Shown: positions 1 through 7,983 of the stretch, piece after piece | Position numbering within the stretch: position 1 is the first letter of the stretch | How the letters are laid out: each line of letters starts with the position of its first letter | Assembly: GCA_947588995.1 (NCBI GenBank) | Contig: CANPZI010000028.1 | Span: 1-37,108, forward strand | Direction of reading: 5' to 3' | Source of the DNA: an uncultured Lachnospiraceae bacterium | GTDB lineage: Bacteria > Bacillota > Clostridia > Lachnospirales > Lachnospiraceae | Length of the DNA: 37,108 nucleotides | Position numbers and translations under genes: made by a program | Notes under the pieces: generated by a model | What the model saw: only the letters and a program-made list of their open reading frames with translations | What the model was told of the DNA's origin: nothing | Databases searched by the model: none

Positions 1-234
1 GTGGAGACAGCGAAGAAAGACCCGAGACTGATGGTGGAATACATGTCGTATTATGCGGACCAGGCAGACCACAGGGCAGAGTTGGAAGAGAGCCGTGCGG
101 AAGGTCTCATCTGCGGAATCGTGCAAACGATAAAAGGAATGCAAGGCACTGTAGAGATGGCGGCAGAGCAGTTGTCTGCGCAGTGTGGTATGAATGGAGA
201 TGAGGCGCTTGTAACAGCGCAGAGATACTGGTAG
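1..234 (+). CDS. Rpn-family PD-(D/E)XK nuclease/transposase-like protein, C-terminal end (5' truncated by window edge)
   Basis: This is the tail of a gene that begins outside the window. Its first roughly 33 residues (KDPRLMVEYMSYYADQADHR and flanks) nearly match residues 222-255 of the complete Rpn-type protein at 18125-19087, where the same stretch is internal. The GTG at base 1 is therefore not a real start. The extreme C-terminus (ending AQRYW) differs from the other copy, but that is a common kind of ending in this family. The nuclease core is not in view. Rpn proteins are recombination-promoting nucleases related to transposases (established knowledge). The gene is followed by the same terminator repeat that follows the other copy. 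Confidence 0.75.
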   Translation: METAKKDPRLMVEYMSYYADQADHRAELEESRAEGLICGIVQTIKGMQGTVEMAAEQLSAQCGMNGDEALVTAQRYW

Positions 235-242
235 ATCGAATC

Positions 243-383
243 ATGGAAGCCATCCACATCCTGATTCGGTCTAATCAAAGACATGGCATTCCACGCGAGG
301 ATACCAAAGCCGACTTGGTGGAGTTGTACTCCTTAAGCAGCGAAGCGGCGGAGGAGAATCTCAGGCTGTATTGGGAAGAATAA
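243..383 (+). pseudogene. 46-residue ORF, possible frameshifted Rpn-type C-terminal tail
   Basis: An ATG reading frame of 46 residues begins eight bases after the Rpn stop codon, without a convincing ribosome binding site. Its end (LYSLSSEAAEENLRLYWEE) has the same kind of acidic helix and terminal YW seen in Rpn C-terminal tails. The open frame also continues upstream of the ATG, inside the previous gene. I infer a second, out-of-frame tail from an older Rpn copy or a frameshifted end of the same gene. It could equally be a chance ORF, and no independent function is proposed. Confidence 0.3.
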
Positions 384-397
384 GACTTCGGAATGTG

Positions 398-473
398 AAT
401 AATTAAATACAGAAAATATTCAGAACTCCTGATATAAAGTGTGAAATTGACTTTATATCGGGAGTTTTTAATT
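398..473 (+). repeat. Post-Rpn repeat, copy 1 (about 76 bp, includes terminator hairpin)
   Basis: This segment is nearly identical to 19128-19203. The match starts at AATAATT(A/C)AATAC, runs through an inverted repeat and stops sharply after TTTTTAATT. The sequence differs beyond it (GTCTTG here, TAATGC at copy 2). Both copies follow an Rpn-type gene, so the repeat probably marks the right end of the Rpn-bearing unit. Confidence 0.8.
424..469 (+). terminator. Strong intrinsic terminator after the Rpn tail
   Basis: A 16-bp stem pairs AACTCCTGATATAAAG (424-439) with CTTTATATCGGGAGTT (451-466), with one G-T wobble and an 11-base loop, and is followed by a short T run. It would isolate the glycan genes downstream from transcription through the Rpn gene. 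The two stem arms also overlap the repeat shared with 19128-19203. I see no clear -35/-10 pair between this hairpin and the next gene. Confidence 0.8.
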
Positions 474-540
474 GTCTTGAGAAGCGTGTATTTTGCCTGA
501 AATTGTGATTCAAGATGTTTATATGAGTGGAAATAGAACA

Positions 541-2652
541 ATGAATGAAAAATATCAAACAGAAATTAATGAATTTATGAATCGATTTCGCTCACACAAA
601 GAACAGAGAATTGTTCTATATGGGATTGGAAGATATACAGCTACACTGGTGGAAGGACTTAAGGATTTTCAAATCGTTGGACTTATGGACAAAGATCCGG
701 AAAGGATTGGAGAATTTATCTTTGGTCTGCCAATTATTGATGGAAAAACAGCGGAAAAAGTAGCTGATATAATTGTGATTAATACGTCCGAAACATATTG
801 GGATGTAATATATGAACGCATAAAAGATATTACTATTCCGATTTACTATAAAAACGGTAAACAAGCTAAAACGAAAAGCATTCAAAAGTATGATAATCCT
901 TTTCGGAATCTGTCATATGATTTAGTGCAAAATCAAATAAAGGCAGCGGATGTTGTATCATTTGATTTCTTTGATACTTTATTTGTGCGGGAAGTATGTA
1001 ATCCGAGAGATGTTTTTAAGTTTATAGAGAACTCGTTTCGGAATGAATGGAATTGGGAAATGTCATATACAGAATTGCGTAGTAAAGCAAGAGAAATGTT
1101 GCGGCCAAATTATCGTCTGGATGAGTTGTATCAGCAGATGCAGGTGATATGTGGTTTGCCGGATATGGTTTTGAAAAAAATAAAGCAGAAAGAATTGGAA
1201 CTTGAATGCAGATTAGTGAGGCCGAGAGAAAAAATGCTGACTTGTCTGCAGTCTGCCATTGCTGATGGAAAGGAAGTCTACATTGTAAGCGATATGTATC
1301 TTCCGAAAAGTTTCTATTTAGATGTTTTGCAGGAGTATAAAATAGAATTTCCGGCAGATCATATTTTACTTTCTAATGAAATGGATATGTCTAAGCGGGA
1401 TGGAAAATTATGGAGAGATTTTGCGGAAAAGAGAGTTGGCAGCAGAAAAGCGATACATATAGGTGATGATCCGCAAGCAGATATAGAAGAAGCAGAAAAA
1501 TACGGCATTAAAGCATATAGAGTGCCGAGCACATGGGATATGCTGACAGTTTCATCAATGCAGGATCTATCAGCAAGCATTTGTAGTGATTACGACACGG
1601 CTGTTATGGGCAGCGTGATCAGTGAACTATTCAATGATCCATTTAGGTTATATGCCTCTGATGGCATCATTCGTATCACTAATAATTATGAGATGGGTTA
1701 CATTGTGTTTGCACCGGTGATAACGACATTCCTGATCTGGCTTATACAAAAAAGCAGGCAGGATCATATCAGAAAATTGGTTTTTATGTCCAGAGACGGC
1801 TATTTGCTACAGCAGGATTTTGTGTATTTGTGTGAATTAATAGGGGGGGGGTATTCCGTAAGTGAAAGCTGTTATTTGGGAATAAGCAGACAGTTAGCTA
1901 TGTTGGCAGCGGTTGAAAATGAGAAAGATCTGTTTGAATATGCTTCAATGCCTTATAGCGGTTCAATATCAGAATTGTTTGAGGATCGCTTTGAAATTTA
2001 TGGTGTGAAAGAGACGCCGGGCAAAACGTTAAAAGAATATCTAAAAGATTATCGGGAAGAAATAGAGAAATATACAGCAAATATCCGAAGAAGTTATCGT
2101 CAGTATCTTGATAGTATGCAGTTGGATGATCAGTGCGCAGTGGTTGATCTTGGATTTTATGGAAATAATCAAAAATACTTAAATAAGATTGCCGGCACTG
2201 GAATGAAAGGCTATTACTCTAATGCCAATCTTTCTGCGCAAAATCCTAATACGGTGATTCAGAAAATGGAGGCATGCTTTCAGGAAGAAGGTGACGCGAC
2301 AGGGGAAGATAGCTGGGTATATAAGAAACAGATTTATTTGGAAAGCTTTTTGACAGCGCCGTATGGCATGGTAAAGGCTGTAGATGATAAAGGAGCGTTT
2401 GTTTGTGCCCCAAAACGAAATAATCAGACGCATTTTTCTGATAAAGAAGAAATTAACCGAGGTGTAAAGTCGTTTATCCGAGATTATGTACGGAGCTTTT
2501 GGGATTTGAATATATGCTTAAATATAAAATTTGCGGATAACTTCTATGGACATTGTTTCGGAGGAGCATTAGAATTCAGCGATGCCGTGAAAAGCAGTTT
2601 TTATAACGATAATGCCATGATGAACAGGTTAGAGTCAATGCTGTTCTATTGA
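541..2652 (+). CDS. HAD-family hydrolase-like protein with N-terminal Rossmann-like module, contains a G9 tract
   Basis: This 703-residue protein has three parts. Residues 22-105 form the locus-wide Rossmann-like module (RIVLYGIGRYTATLVEGL, then LMDKD). Residues 135-345 form a HAD phosphatase-like domain with motif I DFFDTL at about 142-147 and the acidic motif GDDPQAD at about 308. The C-terminal half (SRDGYLLQQDF near 420) is of the kind seen in large HAD-like proteins of polysaccharide loci and is otherwise unassigned. ATG 541 was chosen over TTG 493 and ATG 523 because a weak GAGTGGA lies upstream. Nine Gs at 1843-1851 encode part of an IGGG turn and stay in frame, so this copy reads as ON. 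The substrate is unknown; a phosphorylated sugar is likely for a HAD enzyme. Confidence 0.75.
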   Translation: MNEKYQTEINEFMNRFRSHKEQRIVLYGIGRYTATLVEGLKDFQIVGLMDKDPERIGEFIFGLPIIDGKTAEKVADIIVINTSETYWDVIYERIKDITIPIYYKNGKQAKTKSIQKYDNPFRNLSYDLVQNQIKAADVVSFDFFDTLFVREVCNPRDVFKFIENSFRNEWNWEMSYTELRSKAREMLRPNYRLDELYQQMQVICGLPDMVLKKIKQKELELECRLVRPREKMLTCLQSAIADGKEVYIVSDMYLPKSFYLDVLQEYKIEFPADHILLSNEMDMSKRDGKLWRDFAEKRVGSRKAIHIGDDPQADIEEAEKYGIKAYRVPSTWDMLTVSSMQDLSASICSDYDTAVMGSVISELFNDPFRLYASDGIIRITNNYEMGYIVFAPVITTFLIWLIQKSRQDHIRKLVFMSRDGYLLQQDFVYLCELIGGGYSVSESCYLGISRQLAMLAAVENEKDLFEYASMPYSGSISELFEDRFEIYGVKETPGKTLKEYLKDYREEIEKYTANIRRSYRQYLDSMQLDDQCAVVDLGFYGNNQKYLNKIAGTGMKGYYSNANLSAQNPNTVIQKMEACFQEEGDATGEDSWVYKKQIYLESFLTAPYGMVKAVDDKGAFVCAPKRNNQTHFSDKEEINRGVKSFIRDYVRSFWDLNICLNIKFADNFYGHCFGGALEFSDAVKSSFYNDNAMMNRLESMLFY
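1843..1851 (+). repeat. G9 homopolymer, candidate phase-variation tract (HAD gene)
   Basis: Nine consecutive Gs lie inside the coding region at about codon 434 and read in frame as Gly-Gly-Gly. Gain or loss of one or two Gs would truncate the C-terminal domain. Confidence 0.85.
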
Positions 2653-2671
2653 GAGGAATCTGTACAAGATA

Positions 2672-3808
2672 ATGAGAGTTATAGAGGAATTAGAAAGAAT
2701 ATATGAACAATATTGGGAGGGCGAGGCGGCTTATGTAGTGATGCCGAATACCATTCGTGCGCGCACGTATTTGGCGGAGCTGATTACGGATATACATATC
2801 GAAGCAATACTGGATAATAATGCCACTATGGATCACACATATTTTGCAGGTATACAGATATGTTATGCACCTGATTTTCTGCAGAAGAATGGAAAGAAAA
2901 AAATTCTTGTATCTGCACATTATGCAGAAATCAAAGAACAATTAGAAAGAATCGGATATAGAGAAAATATAGATTTTATCGATATGCATATGTTTGTATC
3001 TATGTTTTACTGGAACAGAAAAAACGAGATTCGGCTTTTGGATGTCCATACGGCAATCACGACGTATTGTTCATTGAATTGTCAGAATTGCAATATGTTT
3101 ATTAACTACTATAACAGCGAGCATAAGAGAAATATCAGTTTGGAAGAGTTCGTGGAGAACTTTACCGCATTGTTTGAACATGTGGATTATTGTTATAAAG
3201 TATCAATCCTGGGTGGCGAACCGCTGCTTAACAGGGAATTGCCGCAAATGATCGAGTGGTTATATAGAGAGTATCAAAGCCGTATAGGACAGATTGTTAT
3301 CATCACTAATGGAACGGTGCCATTACAGGAAAGATTGATAAAAGCGCTGAAATTGACTGAGACTAAAATAAGTATCAGCGATTATACAGTAAGTGTTCCA
3401 TATAATGAGAAATTGATAAAGTTTGAAACAGTGTTAAGGGAAAATGGCATTGCAATTGAAGTGAATCAAGAGATGAAATGGAAAGACTTCTTTTTCCCAC
3501 AAAAAAAGCAACAGGTCCGATTCGAATCAGTGAGAGAGCATATGTTGTGCTGTAATCCTGTTTTCCGAGGATTGAACGACAAAAAATTTTACTATTGTCA
3601 TATCGTTTGGAGCGCAGTTCAGGCAGGACTGTTGAAAGAGGAAAAAGCTGATTTTGTAGATTTGACGAAAATAAAAAATACTGTTGATAGAAAGAAGTTG
3701 ATCGCGCATGATTTAGGATTTGTTGAGAAAGAAAGCATATCATTATGCAAGTATTGCGGCGGATGCGGGAGTGATAATGTGAGTTCGGTGTTGGCCGGGG
3801 TACAATGA
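2672..3808 (+). CDS. Radical SAM protein with degenerate N-terminal Rossmann-like module
   Basis: This 378-residue protein has the radical SAM cluster motif CSLNCQNC (C133, C137, C140), which binds the 4Fe-4S cluster, and a GGEP motif at about 181. A cysteine-rich C-terminus (CKYCGGCGSD) suggests a SPASM/twitch-type auxiliary cluster site. Residues 20-105 resemble the locus Rossmann-like module (ILDNN, then KKILVSAHY), but the glycine loop is replaced by VVMPNTIRAR, so it may no longer bind nucleotide. The gene starts 19 bases after the HAD gene stop and follows AGAGGA. Radical SAM enzymes in glycan loci can epimerise, deoxygenate or cross-link; the reaction here cannot be read from sequence. 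Confidence 0.8.
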   Translation: MRVIEELERIYEQYWEGEAAYVVMPNTIRARTYLAELITDIHIEAILDNNATMDHTYFAGIQICYAPDFLQKNGKKKILVSAHYAEIKEQLERIGYRENIDFIDMHMFVSMFYWNRKNEIRLLDVHTAITTYCSLNCQNCNMFINYYNSEHKRNISLEEFVENFTALFEHVDYCYKVSILGGEPLLNRELPQMIEWLYREYQSRIGQIVIITNGTVPLQERLIKALKLTETKISISDYTVSVPYNEKLIKFETVLRENGIAIEVNQEMKWKDFFFPQKKQQVRFESVREHMLCCNPVFRGLNDKKFYYCHIVWSAVQAGLLKEEKADFVDLTKIKNTVDRKKLIAHDLGFVEKESISLCKYCGGCGSDNVSSVLAGVQ

Positions 3809-3881
3809 TTTTACTTTGATTTGTTTAGCAGGAATGTCAGGTGGATTCTGCGCGTTTAGATATAGTTGTGGGAGGAGTTAA

Positions 3882-5117
3882 ATGTACTATTTTTTCGGAG
3901 CCAGCCAAAATTGTTATGCTGCATTAAAATTTTTTGGAAGAGAAAATGTGCTGGCCATTATTGATAATAATGCAAGGAAAGTTGGGACATTGTATGAAGA
4001 AGTCGAAGTTATTAGTTTTGACGAATTTTTGACAAAATGGAATGGAGAGAAAATAATTATAACCGCATTTGCAGCGGGAAAAGAGATTGTAAAGCAATTA
4101 GAGAGCTATAAAATAAAAAATTATTTTGAGTGTCCATATCTAAGAACGAGTTTTTTTACTTGTGAAGAAATGATTTGTATGTGGAATTTGGATAAATATG
4201 ATTCGTATGCGATTTTAGATGGGAATCCGATCTCGGATACATTGCTTGCGAAACTCAAAAGCAGAAATCCCAGATGCAGATTTCGCATGATTTCGGGGGC
4301 TACTTCCGAGGGCAGCAGAGATGTTGACGTTATTATAAACATGAAAGAAAATTTTGATTTGCCGGCATCGGGCGATAGCAATATTAAAATAATTAATTTT
4401 TGGTCGGATGTGATTCGCGAAACTGAGAGTAAGTATTGGGGACTTTCAAGATATAAGGACATTCACAGTGGTGAGAGATGCTTTTTGATAGGTAATGCTC
4501 CGAGTTTAACGGGTGATGATTTGAATGAAATTGCAGATCATGCGATTCCCTCTTTTGGCTGTAATAAAATTTACTTAATGTTTCCGTATGTGCGATGGCG
4601 ACCGACTTATTATGTTGCAGTGGATGATAATGTATATAGAGATGTTGCCCCATTTACAGTTGCGTATGATTTCCCGGCTTTTGTAAGAGATCTTTTTGGG
4701 AGTGAAAAAAAAGAGGGCGCGAGAATAAATCTGTTCAGAGGGTTGGACGAAAGATATGGTTCCGGATATCCAAATTTTTCAACAGATCTGACAAAAGGAT
4801 TATACGGCGGCAGGACGGTTATGTATGAGATGCTGCAGATTGCCGCATATATGGGATTTAAAGAGATATATCTTCTGGGGGTGGATTTTTCGTGTGGAGA
4901 CGGAAACAGCGCGCATTTCTATAAAAGTGATAAGGAGGATATTTTGGTCAAGGAAGGGATGGCAGCTTACAGAGAAGAAGCGCGGCACGCCTTTATCTCG
5001 GCAAAACGATATGCGGATTCACATGGTATCAAGATTTACAATGCAACGCGCGGCGGATATTTGGATGTTTTTGAAAGAGTAAATTTTGATGCGCTTTTTG
5101 AGGAGAAGAAGCAATGA
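3882..5117 (+). CDS. DUF115 (Maf/GT42-like) protein with N-terminal Rossmann-like module, candidate ulosonic-acid transferase
   Basis: The 411-residue protein opens with the shared Rossmann-like module (FFGASQNCYAAL at about 4, IIDNN at 26-30). Residues 195-390 form a DUF115 region with FLIGNAPSL at 201-209 and LLGVDFSCGDG towards the end. DUF115 proteins include Maf flagellin glycosylation factors and share the G-N-G/A-P-S-L style nucleotide loop with GT42 CMP-sialic acid transferases (established knowledge). The stop codon overlaps the kdsA start by four bases (ATGA), which implies translational coupling. I infer that this protein transfers the CMP-activated acid made by the next five genes. 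The start has a good GGGAGGAG site. Confidence 0.75.
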   Translation: MYYFFGASQNCYAALKFFGRENVLAIIDNNARKVGTLYEEVEVISFDEFLTKWNGEKIIITAFAAGKEIVKQLESYKIKNYFECPYLRTSFFTCEEMICMWNLDKYDSYAILDGNPISDTLLAKLKSRNPRCRFRMISGATSEGSRDVDVIINMKENFDLPASGDSNIKIINFWSDVIRETESKYWGLSRYKDIHSGERCFLIGNAPSLTGDDLNEIADHAIPSFGCNKIYLMFPYVRWRPTYYVAVDDNVYRDVAPFTVAYDFPAFVRDLFGSEKKEGARINLFRGLDERYGSGYPNFSTDLTKGLYGGRTVMYEMLQIAAYMGFKEIYLLGVDFSCGDGNSAHFYKSDKEDILVKEGMAAYREEARHAFISAKRYADSHGIKIYNATRGGYLDVFERVNFDALFEEKKQ

Positions 5118-5923
5118 ACCCATTTATAGACAAAAATAATTTCTTTCTCATAGCGGGGCCCTGTGCGCTGGAATCAGAAGAAAATGTCATGTATCTTGCC
5201 GAAAATATCCGCAAAATTGCGGACAAGCTGGGGATTACATATTGTTTTAAGGTTTCCTGGGACAAAGCCAATCGCACTACGGCGGAAAAATACCGTGGTC
5301 TTGGACTGGAAGAAAGTATGCGGATTCTGGGCAAAGCAAAGAAAGAAATCGGCGTTTCGATTGCTACGGACATTCATGAGGCGTGGCAGGCAGAGCGTGT
5401 TGCCGAAGTGGCGGACATCATCCAGATACCGGCGTTTTTGTGCCGACAGACGGATTTGATCAAGGCGGCTGCAGAGACGGGGAGAGTCATCAATGTCAAA
5501 AAAGCCCAATTTTTAAGTCCTGAAGAGATGGGAAATGTTGTGAGCAAGTTTGAATATTACGGGAACAGAAATATCATGCTCTGCGAGCGAGGTTCCGCAT
5601 TTGGCTATCATGATTTGATTGTGGACATGACAGGGCTTGTAAGAATGAAGCGATTTGGCTATCCGATAGTTTTTGACGCGACGCACAGTGTGCAGATTTC
5701 CGGCGGCGGAGAGAATCATGGCAACAGCGGCAGAAGGGAATTTGTCTCCTGTCTTGCAAGAGCAGCGATGGCGACAGGCGCGGTGGACGGAATGTTCATG
5801 GAAGTGCACAATGATCCGGATCACGCGAAGTGTGACGGCAGCTGTATGCTGCGGCTCGATATGTTGGAAGATTTGTTAAAGGAACTGATCGAGATAAGAA
5901 AAATCTGCTATGGGGTGGCATAA
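5114..5923 (+). CDS. kdsA: 3-deoxy-8-phosphooctulonate (Kdo-8-phosphate) synthase
   Basis: KdsA condenses phosphoenolpyruvate with arabinose-5-phosphate to make Kdo-8-phosphate in the cytosol. The 269-residue length is typical. Hallmarks are IAGPCALESE near the N-terminus, KVSWDKANRTT, ATDIHE, SAFGYHDLIVDM and FDATHSVQ. Cys17 in GPC, the His of ATHS, the Glu of MEVH and the Asp of CDG match the four ligands of metal-dependent (Aquifex-type) KdsA; the E. coli type has Asn in place of the Cys. The family resembles DAHP synthases, but the ATHSVQ and FGYHDLIVDM blocks favour KdsA. It is the first gene of a tight cassette (next gene 0 bp away). Kdo genes are unusual in a Gram-positive setting. Confidence 0.92.
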   Translation: MNPFIDKNNFFLIAGPCALESEENVMYLAENIRKIADKLGITYCFKVSWDKANRTTAEKYRGLGLEESMRILGKAKKEIGVSIATDIHEAWQAERVAEVADIIQIPAFLCRQTDLIKAAAETGRVINVKKAQFLSPEEMGNVVSKFEYYGNRNIMLCERGSAFGYHDLIVDMTGLVRMKRFGYPIVFDATHSVQISGGGENHGNSGRREFVSCLARAAMATGAVDGMFMEVHNDPDHAKCDGSCMLRLDMLEDLLKELIEIRKICYGVA

Positions 5924-6820
5924 ATGTATGTTTTGTTTCCGGTATTCCACAGGACGATCTGGGGCGGGCAGAAGTTAAGAAAGTATAGTGAGGAGCGCCT
6001 TGATCAGATTGGCCATATGTACATAGTAAACGGACATACCGAGATGTCAAATAAGATTGCCAATGGCGCGGAAAAAGGGAAAAGCCTGAATCAACTGTTC
6101 AAAGAGAAAAAAATTGAATGGAATATGGATGAATATCAGGAATTCCCATTGACAATTGCGTTGGTTGACGCGGCGGAAAATCTGAGTATTCAGGTGCATC
6201 CCGATGATGAAATTGCGGAAGTTCTGGAGGGAAAGAAGATCGGGAAAAAGGAGTCATGGGTTTTCCTGGATGCGCCGGAGGAGGGCTGGATATATGCCGG
6301 CTGTAATTGTGATAACAGGGAACAGATTGAGGATGCCATAGGCAGAGGAGAGATGGAAAGCGTTACCAAACATTTTCCTGTAAAGAAGATGGATTATGTA
6401 TGTGTCCAATCCGGTACGCTGCATGCCATGACGAGCGGCAGCCTGGTGTATGAGATTGAGTATGGAAGCGATTATACCTATCGATTCTATGATTATGAAA
6501 GAAAAGATGCGGATGGGAGAGAAAGAGAATTACACATAGAGAAAGCGCTGCAAGCTGTGTCGCCGGGGCGCATTGTGAGGAAAACTTCAGTTCGGGAAAG
6601 TAAATGGGTATCAGAAAATGAGTATGAAATATGTCTGTTAAACAATATCAGGGGATATAGGAATACAGGACAAGAACTGGAATGTATTGCGATTCTGGAT
6701 GGGGAAGGAACGGTTGAAGATATTCGTTTGACTGCAGGAATGGGTATCATATTGCTGCCGGGTGAAATCATTGAGAATGCAGACTTGAGAAGAATAGTTA
6801 CGGCAAGAATCAGGCGATAA
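5924..6820 (+). CDS. manA: Class I mannose-6-phosphate isomerase family protein, possibly supplying arabinose-5-phosphate
   Basis: The 298-residue cupin-type isomerase has the family's metal-site signatures: VFHRTIWGG at the N-terminus, SIQVHPDD near 85-93, KKESW and SGTLHAMTSG. ManA normally interconverts fructose-6-phosphate and mannose-6-phosphate, which would feed mannose nucleotides. It starts directly after the kdsA stop and is followed two bases later by kdsC. No SIS-type arabinose-5-phosphate isomerase (KdsD) is visible in the window. Position therefore suggests it may act on ribulose-5-phosphate to make arabinose-5-phosphate, the KdsA substrate. That is inference only; the family assignment is firm and the substrate is not. 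Confidence 0.85.
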   Translation: MYVLFPVFHRTIWGGQKLRKYSEERLDQIGHMYIVNGHTEMSNKIANGAEKGKSLNQLFKEKKIEWNMDEYQEFPLTIALVDAAENLSIQVHPDDEIAEVLEGKKIGKKESWVFLDAPEEGWIYAGCNCDNREQIEDAIGRGEMESVTKHFPVKKMDYVCVQSGTLHAMTSGSLVYEIEYGSDYTYRFYDYERKDADGRERELHIEKALQAVSPGRIVRKTSVRESKWVSENEYEICLLNNIRGYRNTGQELECIAILDGEGTVEDIRLTAGMGIILLPGEIIENADLRRIVTARIRR

Positions 6821-6822
6821 AA

Positions 6823-7311
6823 ATGAAAAAAATAAAAGCGTTCATCATGGATGTAGACGGCACGATGACAGACGGAAAGATATATATGGGTACTGACGGG
6901 GAAGTATTTAAGGCGTTTGATATCAAAGACGGGTATGGGATACATGAAATACTTCCGAAGAACCGGATTAAAACAGTGATCATGACAGGACGAACTTCAT
7001 CCATTGTAGTAAACAGAGCGAAAGAGCTGGAAGTAGATATCGTACTTCAAAATGTGAAAGATAAAGAAAAAGCGGTTCTCGGGCTGGCGGAAGATCTGGG
7101 CTGCGGTCTGGATGAACTGGCTTATATGGGTGATGATTTGATCGATCTAAGACCTATGCAGATATGCGGCATATCAGGCTGCCCTAAAAACGCAGCAGAA
7201 GAAATTAGAAGAGCTGCCTCTTATGTTTCTGACAAGAATGGAGGAGACGGCGCGGTGCGTGACTTTATCGAGTGGCTGGCTGGCAGAAACTATATGGGAG
7301 AAGATAAATAA
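6823..7311 (+). CDS. kdsC: 3-deoxy-octulosonate-8-phosphate phosphatase
   Basis: KdsC removes the phosphate from Kdo-8-phosphate. The 162-residue length without a cap domain is typical of this HAD subfamily, which works as a tetramer. Visible motifs are MDVDGTMTDG (motif I, residues 9-18), IMTGRTS (motif II), a conserved Lys in KDKEKA, and MGDDLIDL (motif IV). The GDGAVRDFIEWL tail fits KdsC. The gene lies between the ManA-like gene and rpe and overlaps rpe by one base. NeuC or PseG would be expected if the product were a sialic-type acid; neither is present, which supports Kdo. Confidence 0.9.
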   Translation: MKKIKAFIMDVDGTMTDGKIYMGTDGEVFKAFDIKDGYGIHEILPKNRIKTVIMTGRTSSIVVNRAKELEVDIVLQNVKDKEKAVLGLAEDLGCGLDELAYMGDDLIDLRPMQICGISGCPKNAAEEIRRAASYVSDKNGGDGAVRDFIEWLAGRNYMGEDK

Positions 7312-7982
7312 TGAGTGTACGGTTATGCCCGTCTATGATGTGCGCAGATTTTAGTCATTTGGAAAAGGAAATAGAAAGCTTGGAAGCCGCGGGGGCAGAC
7401 ATCCTGCATCTTGATGTGATGGACGGGCGTTATGTTCCCAATTTTGGGATGGGTCTGCAGGATATTCGGTATATTTGTCAGAAGACGAAACTGAAAACAG
7501 AAGTTCACCTCATGATAGAGGAACCGATCAGATACATAGAATTATTTGCGGAATGCGGCGTGGATATTATATATGTCCATCCGGAATCAGAGCATCATGT
7601 AATCACAACATTACAAAAAATCAGCGAGATGGGACTGGAAGCGGGCATTGTGTTAAATCCGGGGACATCGGTTGAAATTATTTCTGAACTGCTGAATGTG
7701 GTTAAAAGAGTTTTGGTCATGGGAGTGAATCCGGGGCAGGCGGGGCAGATCTATCTGCCTTATGCAGAAAATAAGATCGACAAGCTTTTGGAATTAAAAA
7801 AAATCTTTGGATTTTCCATCGGTATGGATGGCGCCTGTGATCCGGAACGGATCGCCAGATTGAGCAAAAAGGGTGTGGAAAATTTCGTGCTTGGTACAGC
7901 GGCACTGTTTTATGGCGATATGAACTATGCGGCGCATATGCGAAACGTCTGTGAAGTCATTGAAAGAGGAGATCAAAGTTAA
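7311..7982 (+). CDS. rpe: Ribulose-phosphate 3-epimerase family protein
   Basis: A 223-residue TIM-barrel protein of the Rpe/allulose-phosphate epimerase family. It shows CPSMMCADFSHL at the start, DILHLDVMDG (metal Asp), EVHLMI, VMGVNPGQ and a final phosphate-binding GMDGA segment. Rpe interconverts xylulose- and ribulose-5-phosphate. Inside a Kdo cassette it would supply ribulose-5-phosphate, one isomerisation away from arabinose-5-phosphate. It overlaps kdsC by one base. A different phosphoketose substrate is possible, since the family is broad. No Rossmann-like module is attached. Confidence 0.85.
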   Translation: MSVRLCPSMMCADFSHLEKEIESLEAAGADILHLDVMDGRYVPNFGMGLQDIRYICQKTKLKTEVHLMIEEPIRYIELFAECGVDIIYVHPESEHHVITTLQKISEMGLEAGIVLNPGTSVEIISELLNVVKRVLVMGVNPGQAGQIYLPYAENKIDKLLELKKIFGFSIGMDGACDPERIARLSKKGVENFVLGTAALFYGDMNYAAHMRNVCEVIERGDQS

Positions 7983-7983
7983 T

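Noticed and set aside
5114..5923. NeuB-type sialic acid synthase instead of KdsA
   Set aside because: The SAF (antifreeze-like) domain of NeuB is missing, the length is 269 residues, and the GPC, ATHSVQ and FGYHDLIVDM motifs are those of KdsA/DAHP-type enzymes.
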